DNA from: Gammaproteobacteria bacterium
GTDB lineage: Bacteria > Pseudomonadota > Gammaproteobacteria > UBA6429 > Thiohalophilaceae
Assembly (NCBI GenBank): GCA_024641475.1
Contig: JAHECZ010000001.1
Coordinates: forward strand, 1 to 64,000
Length of the DNA: 64,000 nt
Direction of reading: 5' to 3'
Shown: piece by piece, positions 1 to 9,373 of the stretch
How the letters are laid out: each line of letters starts with the position of its first letter
How positions within the stretch are numbered: the stretch's first letter is position 1
The notes under the pieces: generated by a model
Database searches by the model: none
The model's input: the letters and a program-made list of their open reading frames with translations, nothing else
What the model was told of the DNA's origin: nothing
Position numbers and translations under genes: made by a program

Positions 1-932
1 TCAGCCAGTTTGTCGGCTATATTTTTGCGTGTATCAATAACAGTTTTACGTGAAAATGTATTACCTTTTTTGATCACAATAAGATCGGTATAATCAGATT
101 CGGGTAATAACAGATTACCGACCAATTTTACATCGCGAATGACGTAAGTATTACCTTCCGTAATATTGATCGTGACATACACTTCTTCTTTATCAGGTGA
201 CAAGGCGACCTGGGTCGAATCAATATTAAAATTGATATAGCCACGATCCATATAATAAGAACGCAAGGATTCCTGATCACCAGCCAGCGCCTGACGGTTA
301 AATTTCTTACGACCGCCAAAAACACCCCGATCCGCTGAAACCATCAGATCCTGAAGTTCATTATTAGAGTAGGCGCGATTACCAACCACATTCACTGCAT
401 ACACTTCCGCCTCATCGCCTTCAGCAATATCGATTGCCACATTGACGCGATTACGCTCCTGCGGTTGTGCGGTTGTAGATACTTTTACGGCATATTTACC
501 GATACTGTAATACTGGCGTTTTAATTCCTGTTCAATATTATCCAGTAGTGCCCGATCAAAAATTCGGCCGTCAATCAAGCCTAATTCTTTCAGCGACTTA
601 TTCAATTGATCTGTAGGAATGGTAGAGTTACCCGATATCTTCACTTCAGCGATAGCCGGACGCTCTGCAACAAAAATGATAAGATTATCACCCTCGCGCT
701 CAATACGAACATCCTTGAAAAATCCGGTCTGATATAAGGCATGTATCGCTCGCGCAGTATCTTCCTGGGTGACATGTTCGCCCACTTTAATTGGCAAGTA
801 ATTAAATACCGTACCAACAGAAATGCGTTGCAACCCATCAAGACGAATATCCTTGATGGTAAAGGAATCGAAAGCGTAAGCAGGAACACTGCAGACTAGT
901 GGTGCTATTAATATAAACTTCTTATCAATCAT
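1..932 (-). CDS. bamA: Outer membrane protein assembly factor BamA, N-terminal part (cut by window edge)
   Basis: BamA is the core of the BAM complex that folds beta-barrel proteins into the outer membrane. The minus-strand frame is open from an ATG at 932 to the left edge (310 codons). It begins with a signal peptide ending in PAYA, followed by the mature start FDSFTIKDIRLDGLQRIS, which is typical of POTRA1. Repeated POTRA-type stretches follow (YQTGFFKDV, AERPAIAEVKISGN, GYINFNIDSTQV, ITEGNTYVI), so POTRA1-3 and most of POTRA4 are present; the barrel lies outside. The ORF track lists only shadow frames here because this frame has no stop inside the window. It starts 3 bases after the rseP stop, the usual gammaproteobacterial rseP-bamA order. 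The identification is secure. Confidence 0.95.
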   Translation of the reverse strand, partial: MIDKKFILIAPLVCSVPAYAFDSFTIKDIRLDGLQRISVGTVFNYLPIKVGEHVTQEDTARAIHALYQTGFFKDVRIEREGDNLIIFVAERPAIAEVKISGNSTIPTDQLNKSLKELGLIDGRIFDRALLDNIEQELKRQYYSIGKYAVKVSTTAQPQERNRVNVAIDIAEGDEAEVYAVNVVGNRAYSNNELQDLMVSADRGVFGGRKKFNRQALAGDQESLRSYYMDRGYINFNIDSTQVALSPDKEEVYVTINITEGNTYVIRDVKLVGNLLLPESDYTDLIVIKKGNTFSRKTVIDTRKNIADKLA

Positions 933-935
933 GAA

Positions 936-2342
936 TTAAAACCTGGGACATTCATCAAGGCCATAGCCTGGTACAATCATGCGCATAATATCGTTATAGA
1001 ACGCCAGCATCATCAAAAGCATTAATAACATGATGCCGATCTTCTGACCGATCATTTCAACACGCTCCGAAACCGGCTTGCCGGTAAATATTTCAATTAC
1101 GTAAAATAGTAAATGTCCGCCATCCAAAACGGGGACAGGCAACAAATTCATGATGCCAAGGCTAATACTGACCAGAGCAAGAAACATCATAAAACGTTCG
1201 TAGCCCATACTGGCGGAACGCCCTGCAGCACTGGCAATCTGCACCACTCCGCCGATATTGCGAAACGAAAACTCCAAGGTAACGATTTTTCCCAGCAGCT
1301 TCATACTCATCAGCGACATGTCGCCGGTACGTTCGACTGCACGCACCAGCGCATGCCATGGCGACAATGCATAGACAACCGGCAAAGGTTTATCTTTTTC
1401 TGCTATCTCGGGAATCTTTGGTGAAATACCCAGCATGGCACGGGCAACACCATTCTGCGTTTCAATTTTGGTGGTAAATTGAGTGGTATTGAGTTTTCCA
1501 TCACGTTCATAGGTAATCGTGATCGGTTCGCTGCAGTGCTTCTGTAAATAGGGGGTAATTTCGTTCCAGTCATTGATCGCGACATCATTAAATTTAACGA
1601 TGCGGTCGCCAGATTTTAAACCTGCCTGCGCCGCAGGCATGCCTGTGACTACCTTATCAATGGTGGGAGGAATCGCTATTCGACCAAATGGTGATATACC
1701 GACTGCTTTGATTGGGTCTTGCAGATCACGTTCAAGTTTGAGCGCTTCGATATCCAGGCTATATTCTTTTGTAAAAGCATTCTCTGGTTTTACAGTAATC
1801 GTCAATGGATCCTTATCTACGAGTACTGGCCACAACTGCATCATGACTTCTTCCCAGCTCGGGGTAACATTCCCATTAACTGAAATTATTTCACCGCCAG
1901 GCGAGATGCCAGCGCTCGCAGCTGGTGTATTGGGAATTATTTCTGCAATTACAGGTTTTATGCCATTCACACCTACAACAAATAGCATCCAGTAGGCAAA
2001 AATCGCAAAAATGAAATTAAACAATGGGCCTGCGACAACGATAGCAAATCGCTTCCAGACTTTCTGACGATTAAAGGCGCGTGGCAAATCCTCTTCAGTC
2101 ACATCGCCTTCACGTTCATCCAGCATTTTGACATAGCCGCCAAGCGGTAACGCCGAAATAGCATACTCAATCTGATCTTTGCCCGCACGCCAGGTCCAGA
2201 TCGGTTTGCCAATACCAATCGAATAACGTAACACCTTTACACCAAGACGTTTAGCCACCCAAAAATGTCCGAATTCATGCACCGCCACCAAAATACTGAT
2301 GGCAATGATGAACATAACGCCGGTATACAACAGACTTAACAT
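936..2342 (-). CDS. rseP: RIP zinc metalloprotease RseP (site-2 protease)
   Basis: RseP is an inner-membrane intramembrane protease that cleaves anti-sigma factor RseA and remnant signal peptides. The 468-residue product is about the usual length. It has the zinc motif HEFGH at residues 22-26 in the first membrane segment, two central PDZ regions (for example IPNTPAASAGISPGGEI and GMPAAQAGLKSGDRIV), and the late membrane motif NLLPVPVLDGGH, which supplies the third zinc ligand. It sits between dxr (3 bases) and bamA (3 bases) in the envelope-biogenesis cluster, so it is probably co-transcribed with them. Confidence 0.96.
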   Translation of the reverse strand: MLSLLYTGVMFIIAISILVAVHEFGHFWVAKRLGVKVLRYSIGIGKPIWTWRAGKDQIEYAISALPLGGYVKMLDEREGDVTEEDLPRAFNRQKVWKRFAIVVAGPLFNFIFAIFAYWMLFVVGVNGIKPVIAEIIPNTPAASAGISPGGEIISVNGNVTPSWEEVMMQLWPVLVDKDPLTITVKPENAFTKEYSLDIEALKLERDLQDPIKAVGISPFGRIAIPPTIDKVVTGMPAAQAGLKSGDRIVKFNDVAINDWNEITPYLQKHCSEPITITYERDGKLNTTQFTTKIETQNGVARAMLGISPKIPEIAEKDKPLPVVYALSPWHALVRAVERTGDMSLMSMKLLGKIVTLEFSFRNIGGVVQIASAAGRSASMGYERFMMFLALVSISLGIMNLLPVPVLDGGHLLFYVIEIFTGKPVSERVEMIGQKIGIMLLMLLMMLAFYNDIMRMIVPGYGLDECPRF

Positions 2343-2345
2343 TCT

Positions 2346-3542
2346 TTAATTAACTCCTCGACGACGCGATTGCGCATGAATAAATTCACGTGCCACCCAA
2401 CGGGCATGCTGATCCGCATCCAATATAACCTGTAGAGAGCTGGCCTCTATGGCGGAACATTGGGACAACGCATGTTCTACCGTCCTGGCAATATCAGTAA
2501 ATCCTATTTTGTAATTTAAAAATTCCTCGACAGCAATTTCGTTTGCCGCATTCAATATTGTTGTTGCTGTGCCGCCGTGTTGCGCCGCCTGCTGTGCCAG
2601 TTGCAAACATGGATAGCGCGACATATCGGGCCGGGTAAATTCCAGTTTTGCAATGTCATACATATTCAGCGGCTTAACACCGGATTCGATACGCTCTGGC
2701 CAGGCTAAGGCATAGGCGATGGGAGTGCGCATATCAGGCTGACCTAATTGTGCCATGACTGAACCATCTGCATATTCCACCATCGAATGGATGATACTTT
2801 GTGGATGAATAACGATCTCAATCTGTTCGACAGTGATATCGAATAACCAGCATGCTTCGATTACCTCCAACCCTTTATTCATCATCGACGCAGAATCAAC
2901 CGATATTTTTTTGCCCATATTCCAGTTCGGGTGCGCAATCGCTTGCTCGGGTGTCACGGCTGTGAGTTGTTCCACTGGTAATGTGCGGAATGGCCCGCCT
3001 GAACCGGTAAGTAAAAATCGTTTAATCCCGGATCGATCAGCCTTTGTGTGATAATCAGCCGGCAAACATTGAAATATGGCATTGTGTTCACTGTCGATCG
3101 GTAATAACTGCGCACCATGCTGCCGAACCTCGTCCATAAAAAGCTGCCCGGACATGACTAGCGCTTCCTTATTTGCCAGCAAAATGCGCTTACCGGCACG
3201 AGCAGCAGCCAAAGTCGGTGTCAAACCTGCGGCACCGACTATCGCTGCCATGACGTAATCGGTCGCTGTGTCAGCAGCGACTTGCTTCAAGCCTGCTTCA
3301 CCACTGAGCACCTGTACATCGGGACAGGAATGGTGCAAACGTTTTTGCAGCTGTTGTGCCGCATCTTCCTGAACCATAACGGCAAAACGTGGCCGAAATT
3401 TTTCACATTGGGTTGCCAAACGCTCAACTTGCGAATGGGCGGTGAGCGCCACGACAGAAAATTTATCCGGATGACGCGCAATGACATCCAGTGTATTCAC
3501 ACCGATTGTGCCGGTCGCACCCAAAATCGTCACGCCTTTCAT
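2346..3542 (-). CDS. dxr: 1-deoxy-D-xylulose 5-phosphate reductoisomerase
   Basis: Dxr (IspC) converts DXP to MEP with NADPH in the non-mevalonate isoprenoid pathway. The N-terminus has the nucleotide-binding pattern [16 protein letters not shown]. The middle carries the metal- and substrate-site motifs [48 protein letters not shown] (quoted in parts) and later LEFTRPD. At 398 residues it is normal length. Its ATG overlaps the cdsA stop as ATGA, indicating translational coupling. With uppS two genes upstream, the cluster links isoprenoid precursor supply to undecaprenyl synthesis. Confidence 0.96.
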   Translation of the reverse strand: MKGVTILGATGTIGVNTLDVIARHPDKFSVVALTAHSQVERLATQCEKFRPRFAVMVQEDAAQQLQKRLHHSCPDVQVLSGEAGLKQVAADTATDYVMAAIVGAAGLTPTLAAARAGKRILLANKEALVMSGQLFMDEVRQHGAQLLPIDSEHNAIFQCLPADYHTKADRSGIKRFLLTGSGGPFRTLPVEQLTAVTPEQAIAHPNWNMGKKISVDSASMMNKGLEVIEACWLFDITVEQIEIVIHPQSIIHSMVEYADGSVMAQLGQPDMRTPIAYALAWPERIESGVKPLNMYDIAKLEFTRPDMSRYPCLQLAQQAAQHGGTATTILNAANEIAVEEFLNYKIGFTDIARTVEHALSQCSAIEASSLQVILDADQHARWVAREFIHAQSRRRGVN

Positions 3543-4372
3543 CGTATTCCGGCCACGCTGAGTCCCAGCAGAAATACCGGCGCCGCCGCAGTCAAACTAT
3601 CTATACGATCCATAATGCCACCGTGTCCGGGTAATATTTGGCCGCTGTCTTTAATGCCGGCCAGCCGCTTAAATAAACTTTCAGTTAAATCACCCAGGAT
3701 CGAAAATGCCACGCTCAGCAAACAGACCAGCTGAAAGCGTATTTGTTCAGTCGCGGTATGATTTAAATACTGACTGACGATATATACCGTAACAATCGTT
3801 GCCAGTAGCGCCCCAATTACACCTTCCCAGGATTTTCCGGGACTGACATGCACGGCCAGTTTATGCTTGCCCAATGCACGTCCTGTAAAATAGGCTGCGG
3901 AATCCGCTACCCAAATTAAAATTAGCAACAGCAATAGAAGTTGCGGTCCTTGCGCCTGATATTGCCGAATCCCAATCAAGCCAATAAATGTGCCCGCCAG
4001 AATCAGGTAACCACAGACTATATTAAATAGCACCCCTCTGGCAGCACCTAACAATGCCGGATTGGTGTTCACCCGCACTACACCGATGAAGGCAATAACC
4101 CAGGCAATAAAAATCGGCAATAATAAATAATTAATCGCATTGGTGTTGGCATGCAGTACCCAGGTCAGAACGGTAAACAGTACCCCGGCACCAACAAGAA
4201 AACTCACACGCCGGGAAGTAGTTTTTAACCCGGCGATATACGCCCATTCCCACGCACCAAGTAATAAGATTGCCGTAAGAACCACGGTAAACCAGCGATG
4301 CGGTAACCACAGGACTGCCAGAATAACCAGCGGCATCAAAACCAAGGCAGTGAGGATACGCAGTTTAAGCAC
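3539..4372 (-). CDS. cdsA: Phosphatidate cytidylyltransferase
   Basis: CdsA makes CDP-diacylglycerol from phosphatidate and CTP at the inner membrane, the branch point for phospholipids. The product is strongly hydrophobic with about eight membrane segments and carries the family signature near the C-terminus ([21 protein letters not shown], then [14 protein letters not shown]). The ORF track extends to an ATG at 4480 deep inside uppS. I prefer the GTG at 4372, which begins [12 protein letters not shown], overlaps the uppS stop by 8 bases and gives 277 residues, close to the usual family length. The start choice is an inference. Confidence 0.92.
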   Translation of the reverse strand: MLKLRILTALVLMPLVILAVLWLPHRWFTVVLTAILLLGAWEWAYIAGLKTTSRRVSFLVGAGVLFTVLTWVLHANTNAINYLLLPIFIAWVIAFIGVVRVNTNPALLGAARGVLFNIVCGYLILAGTFIGLIGIRQYQAQGPQLLLLLLILIWVADSAAYFTGRALGKHKLAVHVSPGKSWEGVIGALLATIVTVYIVSQYLNHTATEQIRFQLVCLLSVAFSILGDLTESLFKRLAGIKDSGQILPGHGGIMDRIDSLTAAAPVFLLGLSVAGIR

Positions 4373-5144
4373 GATTACGCTGATCCTTTTCCAGCGCCAC
4401 GATTTGCGCACCGGTTTGACCAAAGCGACGTTGGCGTAAGGAAAATGATTGTAATGCCTTGATAAACTCCACTCGATCAAAATCCGGCCACAAGCTTTCG
4501 GTAAAATACAATTCGCTATAAGCTAATTGCCAGATAAGAAAATTACTAATGCGTTGCTCGCCACCAGTACGAATAAACAGATCCGGCTCTGGCAAATCAT
4601 GCATGGATAACTCGTTTGTGATCAATTCTTCTGTCACCGCATCGGGCGGTAACTCGCCTGCTGCAATACGTATGGCAAGTTTACGCATGGCCTGGGTGAT
4701 ATCCCATTTGCCACCGTAATTCGCCGCAATATTTAATATCAAACCCTGGTTGGTTGCAGTCAGCTGCATCGCTTCATGAATACGTTGTTGGAGCTTTGCC
4801 GGAAAGGCCTTGATGTCGCCGATGACTCGCAGCTGGACGCGATTGTTATGCAGCTTATTAACTTCACGTTCCAATGCAGTAATAAACAGGTCCAGTAATA
4901 ATCCGACTTCCTTTTTGGGACGCCGCCAATTCTCACTGGAAAAAGCAAACAACGTCAGTGCCTGAATACCCAACTCGCCGCAGATCTCCACCACATTGCG
5001 TACCGCTTCGACACCGGCCTTGTGACCAGCAAAACGTGGCGAACCGCGGCGTTCTGCCCAGCGACCATTGCCATCCATGATGATGGCCACATGCCGGGGC
5101 AAATTGGCAGGTATTTCAGATAAAGCCGGACTGGAGTCTGACAC
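4365..5144 (-). CDS. uppS: Undecaprenyl diphosphate synthase (cis-prenyltransferase)
   Basis: UppS condenses eight isopentenyl units onto farnesyl diphosphate to give the C55 lipid carrier for peptidoglycan and O-antigen. The N-terminus has the invariant HVAIIMDGNGRWAERRG with the catalytic Asp. FAFSSENWRRPKKEV, ANYGGKWDI and the C-terminal motif DLFIRTGGEQRISNFLIWQ follow. Its 259 residues are normal. It is the first gene of the uppS-cdsA-dxr-rseP-bamA run and is separated from frr by 95 bases. Confidence 0.96.
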   Translation of the reverse strand: MSDSSPALSEIPANLPRHVAIIMDGNGRWAERRGSPRFAGHKAGVEAVRNVVEICGELGIQALTLFAFSSENWRRPKKEVGLLLDLFITALEREVNKLHNNRVQLRVIGDIKAFPAKLQQRIHEAMQLTATNQGLILNIAANYGGKWDITQAMRKLAIRIAAGELPPDAVTEELITNELSMHDLPEPDLFIRTGGEQRISNFLIWQLAYSELYFTESLWPDFDRVEFIKALQSFSLRQRRFGQTGAQIVALEKDQRNRA

Positions 5145-5239
5145 TATACGGCTACCTCAGCTGTGTGCATTTTGAACTTGCACTGATACATTCATGCGGT
5201 ATGGTATTAATGGAATCGGGTATCGCAGTGTCTGCAATA

Positions 5240-5797
5240 CTAGACTTCCATCATATCTTTTTCTTTCGCGACAAGAATCTTGTCGACTTCGGCAATGTGC
5301 TTGTCAGTAATTTTTTGTATATCTTCCTGGGAGCGCCGGTCCTCATCCTCAGTAATTTCTTTTTCCTTAAGCAATTCTTTAATATCCGCGAGGACATCGC
5401 GACGGATATTACGCATGGAAACTTTGGCCGCCTCGCCTTCCTGACGCACAACCTTTATCAAATCACGACGCCGCTCTTCGGTTAATGCCGGCATCGGCAC
5501 ACGAATGATTTCACCTGATGTCACTGGATTTAAACCAAGCCCGGAATTCAACACCGCTTTTTCGATCGCCTGGACCATCTTCTTTTCCCACGGGGTAATG
5601 CTCAGCGTACGTGCATCCGGTGCATTGATGGTGGCGACACGACTCAACGGCGTATCCGTACCATAATAGTCGACCTTGATTTGTTCCAATATACTGGGGT
5701 GGGCGCGGCCCGTGCGTAATTTACTCAGTTCGTGCCGGAGTGATTCCAGGCTTTTTTGCATGCGCTGATCAGCATCCTGTTTTAATTCATTGAGCAT
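5240..5797 (-). CDS. frr: Ribosome recycling factor
   Basis: RRF acts with EF-G to split post-termination ribosomes. The 185-residue product has the full family pattern: [21 protein letters not shown] in the three-helix domain, [16 protein letters not shown] in the beta domain, PLTEERR-like [15 protein letters not shown], and RNIRRD. The length is exactly as expected. It lies 12 bases downstream of pyrH, in the classic pyrH-frr order, so it is probably on the same transcript. Confidence 0.97.
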   Translation of the reverse strand: MLNELKQDADQRMQKSLESLRHELSKLRTGRAHPSILEQIKVDYYGTDTPLSRVATINAPDARTLSITPWEKKMVQAIEKAVLNSGLGLNPVTSGEIIRVPMPALTEERRRDLIKVVRQEGEAAKVSMRNIRRDVLADIKELLKEKEITEDEDRRSQEDIQKITDKHIAEVDKILVAKEKDMMEV

Positions 5798-5809
5798 GAC
5801 TACTTCTCC

Positions 5810-6532
5810 CTATTGAACCACAGTGCCTTCAGTACCACCCTGGACGATGCGCAACAAGGCACCGGGCTTACTCATGTCATACACGACGACCGGCATCTTG
5901 TTGTCACGACACAAAACTATGGCGGTGGTATCCATTACGGCTAATTTACCTTCAATGACTTCGTCATAACCAAGACGTTCATAGCGCTTGGCGTTCTTAT
6001 CCTTCTTCGGATCCGCCGTGTATACACCATCGACTTTGGTCGCCTTAATCATCACATTGGCGTTGATCTCGACAGCGCGTAAACTGGCAGCTGTGTCGGT
6101 GGTAAAAAACGGATTACCGGTACCGGCAGCAAATACCACGACCCGGCCTTTTTCCAAATGGCGCACCGCACGTCGACGGATATAATCTTCGCAAACCTGA
6201 TGTATTGGTAACGCCGACATAACACGCACTTTCAAACCGGATTGTTCCAGCCCATCCTGAATGGCAAGTGAATTGATGACAGTCGCGAGCATGCCCATAT
6301 GATCGGCCGTGGTGCGATCCATACCCGCGGAAGCAAGACTGACACCACGGAAAATATTCCCACCGCCAATGACGATAGCGATCTGCACACCATATTCAAT
6401 CAATTGTTTGACTTCAGAGGCGATACGCTTGATAACCGCCGGATCAATCCCGAAATCCTGCTCACCCATCAACGCCTCGCCGCTCAATTTGAGCAGCAAG
6501 CGTCGATAGATTAGCGGGGCGTCAGCGGGCAT
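5810..6532 (-). CDS. pyrH: UMP kinase
   Basis: PyrH phosphorylates UMP to UDP and belongs to the amino-acid kinase fold. It is hexameric and allosterically controlled in bacteria. The sequence shows [12 protein letters not shown] near the N-terminus, [41 protein letters not shown], and the ATP-site region [16 protein letters not shown]. At 240 residues it matches the family. It begins 3 bases after the tsf stop, consistent with a rpsB-tsf-pyrH-frr transcription unit. Confidence 0.97.
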   Translation of the reverse strand: MPADAPLIYRRLLLKLSGEALMGEQDFGIDPAVIKRIASEVKQLIEYGVQIAIVIGGGNIFRGVSLASAGMDRTTADHMGMLATVINSLAIQDGLEQSGLKVRVMSALPIHQVCEDYIRRRAVRHLEKGRVVVFAAGTGNPFFTTDTAASLRAVEINANVMIKATKVDGVYTADPKKDKNAKRYERLGYDEVIEGKLAVMDTTAIVLCRDNKMPVVVYDMSKPGALLRIVQGGTEGTVVQ

Positions 6533-6535
6533 GGC

Positions 6536-7420
6536 TCAGGATTTTTTCACCTGGGCCATCACTTCGGCGGCGAAATCTTCGGTTTTCTTCTCGATACCTT
6601 CGCCTACTTCAAAGCGTACAAATCCATGGACTTTGGCTTTGGCATCCTTGAGCAATTGTTCAACCGTCTGGTCCGGATTTTTTACAAAGGGTTGCCCCAG
6701 CAGCGTTACTTCCTTGAGATATTTCTTCACGCGACCCATGACCATCTTCTCGATGATGTCGGCAGGTTTACCGCTGTCGGCCGCCTGAGCGGTATAGATT
6801 TCTTTTTCTTTGGCAATGATATCCGGAGCAACCTGGGATTCATCGACACATATCGGTCGACTCGCCGCGATGTGCATGGCGATATCTTTGCGCAAGTCAT
6901 CGTCGCCACCTTCAATATCGACGACCACACCAATACGGTTACCATGCATATAGCTTCCAGCCTTACCTTTGGCAGCCACGATTTGAAAACGCCGCACATC
7001 AATTTTCTCACCAATTTTGGCAGTGAGATTTTTAATGGCCACTTCAATCGTGTCATTACCTGCATCAGTCAGTTTCATTTGCAACAACGCGTCACGGCTA
7101 GCCGGCTTGGCTGCCATGATGCGATTGGCCACGGCATCGGCAAAATTCTGAAAATCATCACCTTTGGAAACGAAATCGGTTTCGCTATTCACTTCGACGA
7201 TACCGACGGTTTTGCCATCGGCGCTGCTCGTGATGATAACCTGGCCTTCCGAAGCGGCTTTGCCGGCACGTTTTTCTGCCTTGGCAGCACCGGCTTTACG
7301 TAACACATCCACGGCGGCATCAAGATCACCATTGGTCTCGGTCAGCGCCTTTTTACATTCCATCATGCCCGCACCGGTGCGTTCACGCAGTTCTTTCACC
7401 ATATCTGCTGTAATTGCCAT
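6536..7420 (-). CDS. tsf: Elongation factor Ts
   Basis: EF-Ts is the guanine nucleotide exchange factor for EF-Tu. The product starts with MAITADMVKELRERTGAG and carries the signature MECKKALTETNGD, then SETDFVSKGDDF. The track gives a start at 7456, but residues before MAIT have no family counterpart and cross a terminator-like hairpin. The ATG at 7420, preceded by a purine-rich GAGGAAAA stretch, gives the standard start and 294 residues. It lies downstream of rpsB, the conserved order. Confidence 0.97.
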   Translation of the reverse strand: MAITADMVKELRERTGAGMMECKKALTETNGDLDAAVDVLRKAGAAKAEKRAGKAASEGQVIITSSADGKTVGIVEVNSETDFVSKGDDFQNFADAVANRIMAAKPASRDALLQMKLTDAGNDTIEVAIKNLTAKIGEKIDVRRFQIVAAKGKAGSYMHGNRIGVVVDIEGGDDDLRKDIAMHIAASRPICVDESQVAPDIIAKEKEIYTAQAADSGKPADIIEKMVMGRVKKYLKEVTLLGQPFVKNPDQTVEQLLKDAKAKVHGFVRFEVGEGIEKKTEDFAAEVMAQVKKS

Positions 7421-7442
7421 TGCTTTTTCCTCGTTCACTTTC

Positions 7443-7467
7443 AAAAAAGGGGGCATTGCCCCCCTTT
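7443..7467 (-). terminator. Terminator-like hairpin between rpsB and tsf (attenuator)
   Basis: On the minus strand AAAGGGGGGC, loop AAT and GCCCCCTTTTTT form a strong GC stem followed by a U run. It sits in the 69-base gap between rpsB and tsf. Because tsf continues in the same direction with no obvious new promoter, it probably acts as a partial terminator that lowers tsf relative to rpsB. The read-through fraction cannot be judged from sequence. Confidence 0.8.
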
Positions 7468-7489
7468 GTATTACGTGCTGATGGGCAGC

Positions 7490-8374
7490 TTATTCGCTGT
7501 CGTCTGCAGACTCATCGTCTTGCTTGTCTTTACCAGTTGATTTCTTACCGGGCTTCTTTTTCACCGTAGCGGGTTTGGCATCGGCTTTTTTGTCGGCAGG
7601 ACGTTTCTTGCTGGTCTTTTTCTTGCTCTTGTCAGTTAACTCACCGCTCTCATCCACTTCGATGAATTCGTCGGCGGAGGTACCACCCACGATAGATTCA
7701 CGACCCAGCAGGATGGCATCAGCAATACCCTGGGTGTACAGACGAATCGCACGAATGGCGTCATCGTTACCGGGAATCATATAAGCAACGTTGTCAGGCG
7801 AATTATTGGTATCGACGATACCAACCACGGGTATACCCAGTTTGGCGGCTTCGGCAACTGCAATTTTTTCATGACCGACGTCGATGACAAATAAGGCATC
7901 GGGTACCGTGTTCATGTTTTTGATACCACCCAAAGAGCGGTTCAGTTTTTCCATTTCACGGGTGAGAGTCAGCGCTTCTTTCTTGCTGATACGATCAAAC
8001 GTGCCATCGGTACTCATGGTTTCTAAATCTTTGAGGCGCTTGATGGACTGGCGAACGGTCTTCCAGTTGGTCATCATGCCACCGAGCCAACGATGGTTGA
8101 CATACGGCATGCCACAGCGGGCCGCTTCTTCGCGGACCACATCCTGGGCGGCGCGTTTGGTGCCGACAAACAGAATATTGCCTCGGCCGGAAGCCATTTT
8201 GCTGATAAAATTCACCGCGTCCTTGTACAACGGGACGGTGCGTTCGAGATTGATGATGTGGATTTTGTTTCTGTCGCCGAAGATGAAGGGTGCCATCTTG
8301 GGATTCCAAAAACGGGTCTGATGACCAAAATGCACGCCAGCCTCTAGCATCTGGCGCATGGATATATCGCTCAT
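7490..8374 (-). CDS. rpsB: 30S ribosomal protein S2 with a long charged C-terminal tail
   Basis: S2 binds the 30S head-body junction with S1. The start [27 protein letters not shown] is unmistakable. [29 protein letters not shown] and [14 protein letters not shown] follow. The track's start at 8479 adds 35 residues lying in the untranslated leader; the ATG at 8374 preceded by CAGGAGAAG is the real start, giving 294 residues. After about residue 245 there is an unusually long low-complexity tail rich in Lys and then Asp/Glu ([16 protein letters not shown] to DDESADDSE), far beyond the folded S2 core. First gene of the rpsB-tsf-pyrH-frr group. Confidence 0.97.
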   Translation of the reverse strand: MSDISMRQMLEAGVHFGHQTRFWNPKMAPFIFGDRNKIHIINLERTVPLYKDAVNFISKMASGRGNILFVGTKRAAQDVVREEAARCGMPYVNHRWLGGMMTNWKTVRQSIKRLKDLETMSTDGTFDRISKKEALTLTREMEKLNRSLGGIKNMNTVPDALFVIDVGHEKIAVAEAAKLGIPVVGIVDTNNSPDNVAYMIPGNDDAIRAIRLYTQGIADAILLGRESIVGGTSADEFIEVDESGELTDKSKKKTSKKRPADKKADAKPATVKKKPGKKSTGKDKQDDESADDSE

Positions 8375-8515
8375 TGTCTTCTCCTGATTGGGTTGAGCCT
8401 CCATGTACCCCACCGTCCAACCCCCCTCACGACCTGTTGTGGTCATTTGGCGGGCACCCTGAGCGGTGTGCCGGTACATGTGCGAAATTATAAGGCCCGG
8501 TAACCCGGGCCCGTG
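8375..8515 (-). promoter_or_regulatory. rpsB promoter and untranslated leader
   Basis: The minus strand shows a perfect -10 TATAAT (plus coordinates 8487-8492) with a weak -35, giving a start near 8479 and a leader of roughly 105 bases. The leader has small stem candidates such as GGCAC/GTGCC and GACC/GGTC. In gammaproteobacteria S2 represses its own rpsB leader, so an autoregulatory RNA here is plausible, though I cannot match a consensus by eye. A perfect 7-bp inverted repeat, GGCCCGG/CCGGGCC, lies just upstream of the -10. Confidence 0.55.
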
Positions 8516-8516
8516 A

Positions 8517-8545
8517 TTGCCAGTTTGGCGGAAGCTTTATACCAT
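8517..8545 (+). promoter_or_regulatory. Candidate sigma-70 promoter for map-glnD
   Basis: TTGCCA (8517-8522), a 17-base spacer and TACCAT (8540-8545) fit a housekeeping promoter facing map. It lies back to back with the rpsB promoter. The assignment is by pattern only. Confidence 0.4.
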
Positions 8546-8602
8546 AAACCTCCGGTCTTGAACAATAAGGCCCTCAAAATCATAGGAAATTTTACCCTCC
8601 CG

Positions 8603-9373
8603 ATGCCGGTCACGATAAAAACCCCCGAAGAAATCCTCAAAATGCGCGTAGCTGGAAGGCTCGCTGCTGAAGTCCTGGAAATGATTGAACCCTATGTCGT
8701 GGAAGGCGTCACGACCGAGGAGCTGGATAAGCGCTGCCACGATTACATCGTGAATGAGCAACAAGCGATCCCGGCACCGCTCAATTATCACGGCTTTCCC
8801 CGCTCCATTTGTACCAGCGTCAATCACGTGGTATGTCATGGCATCCCCAATGAAAAGCGCTTAAAGTCAGGCGATATTGTCAATCTCGACATCACCGTGA
8901 TCAAAGATGGCTTTCACGGTGATACCAGCAAGATGTTTTTTATCGGCAAACCCTCGATTCAGGGGCAGCGTGTAGCCCGCATCAGTTACGAATGCATGCG
9001 CATCGGTATTGATATGGTACGTCCGGGCATTCACCTCGGCGATATTGGCCATGCCATCCAGAAACATGCCGAAGCACATCATTACTCAGTCGTCCGCGAA
9101 TATTGCGGCCATGGCATCGGGCGACAATTTCATGAAGAACCGCAAGTGTTGCACTACGGCGCACCAGGTACCTTAATGCAACTTGTGCCGGGCATGACCT
9201 TCACAATAGAACCCATGGTCAATACCGGCAAACGCCAGGTGAAATTACTCAAAGACGGTTGGACCGTGGTAACCAGTGATCATTCGCTGTCTGCACAATG
9301 GGAACATACGGTGCTCGTCACTGACACCGGCCATGAAGTGTTGACGGCGCGCCAGGAAGAAAATTTTGAGTGA
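8603..9373 (+). CDS. map: Methionine aminopeptidase type I
   Basis: MAP removes the initiator methionine from nascent proteins and uses two metal ions. The motifs show the pita-bread fold: HGFPRSICTSVNHVVCHGIP, DIVNLDITVIKDGFHGDTSK (two Asp ligands), EYCGHGIGRQFHEEPQV (His ligand), TFTIEPM and the late SAQWEHT Glu ligand. The track starts at 8513, but the family start MPVTIKTPEEI corresponds to the ATG at 8603, giving 256 residues. The Shine-Dalgarno is weak (GGAA far upstream). It overlaps glnD by 8 bases. Confidence 0.95.
   Translation: MPVTIKTPEEILKMRVAGRLAAEVLEMIEPYVVEGVTTEELDKRCHDYIVNEQQAIPAPLNYHGFPRSICTSVNHVVCHGIPNEKRLKSGDIVNLDITVIKDGFHGDTSKMFFIGKPSIQGQRVARISYECMRIGIDMVRPGIHLGDIGHAIQKHAEAHHYSVVREYCGHGIGRQFHEEPQVLHYGAPGTLMQLVPGMTFTIEPMVNTGKRQVKLLKDGWTVVTSDHSLSAQWEHTVLVTDTGHEVLTARQEENFE

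Noticed and set aside
128-325. Short minus-strand ORFs at 128-325 and 641-889
   Set aside because: They are shadows of the bamA frame, which is open to the left edge.
4140-4439. Plus-strand ORF antisense to cdsA/uppS
   Set aside because: It is a shadow frame; the minus frames carry clear families.
6626-7303. 225-residue plus-strand ORF antisense to tsf
   Set aside because: It is the reverse frame of a strongly coding gene, with no ribosome site.
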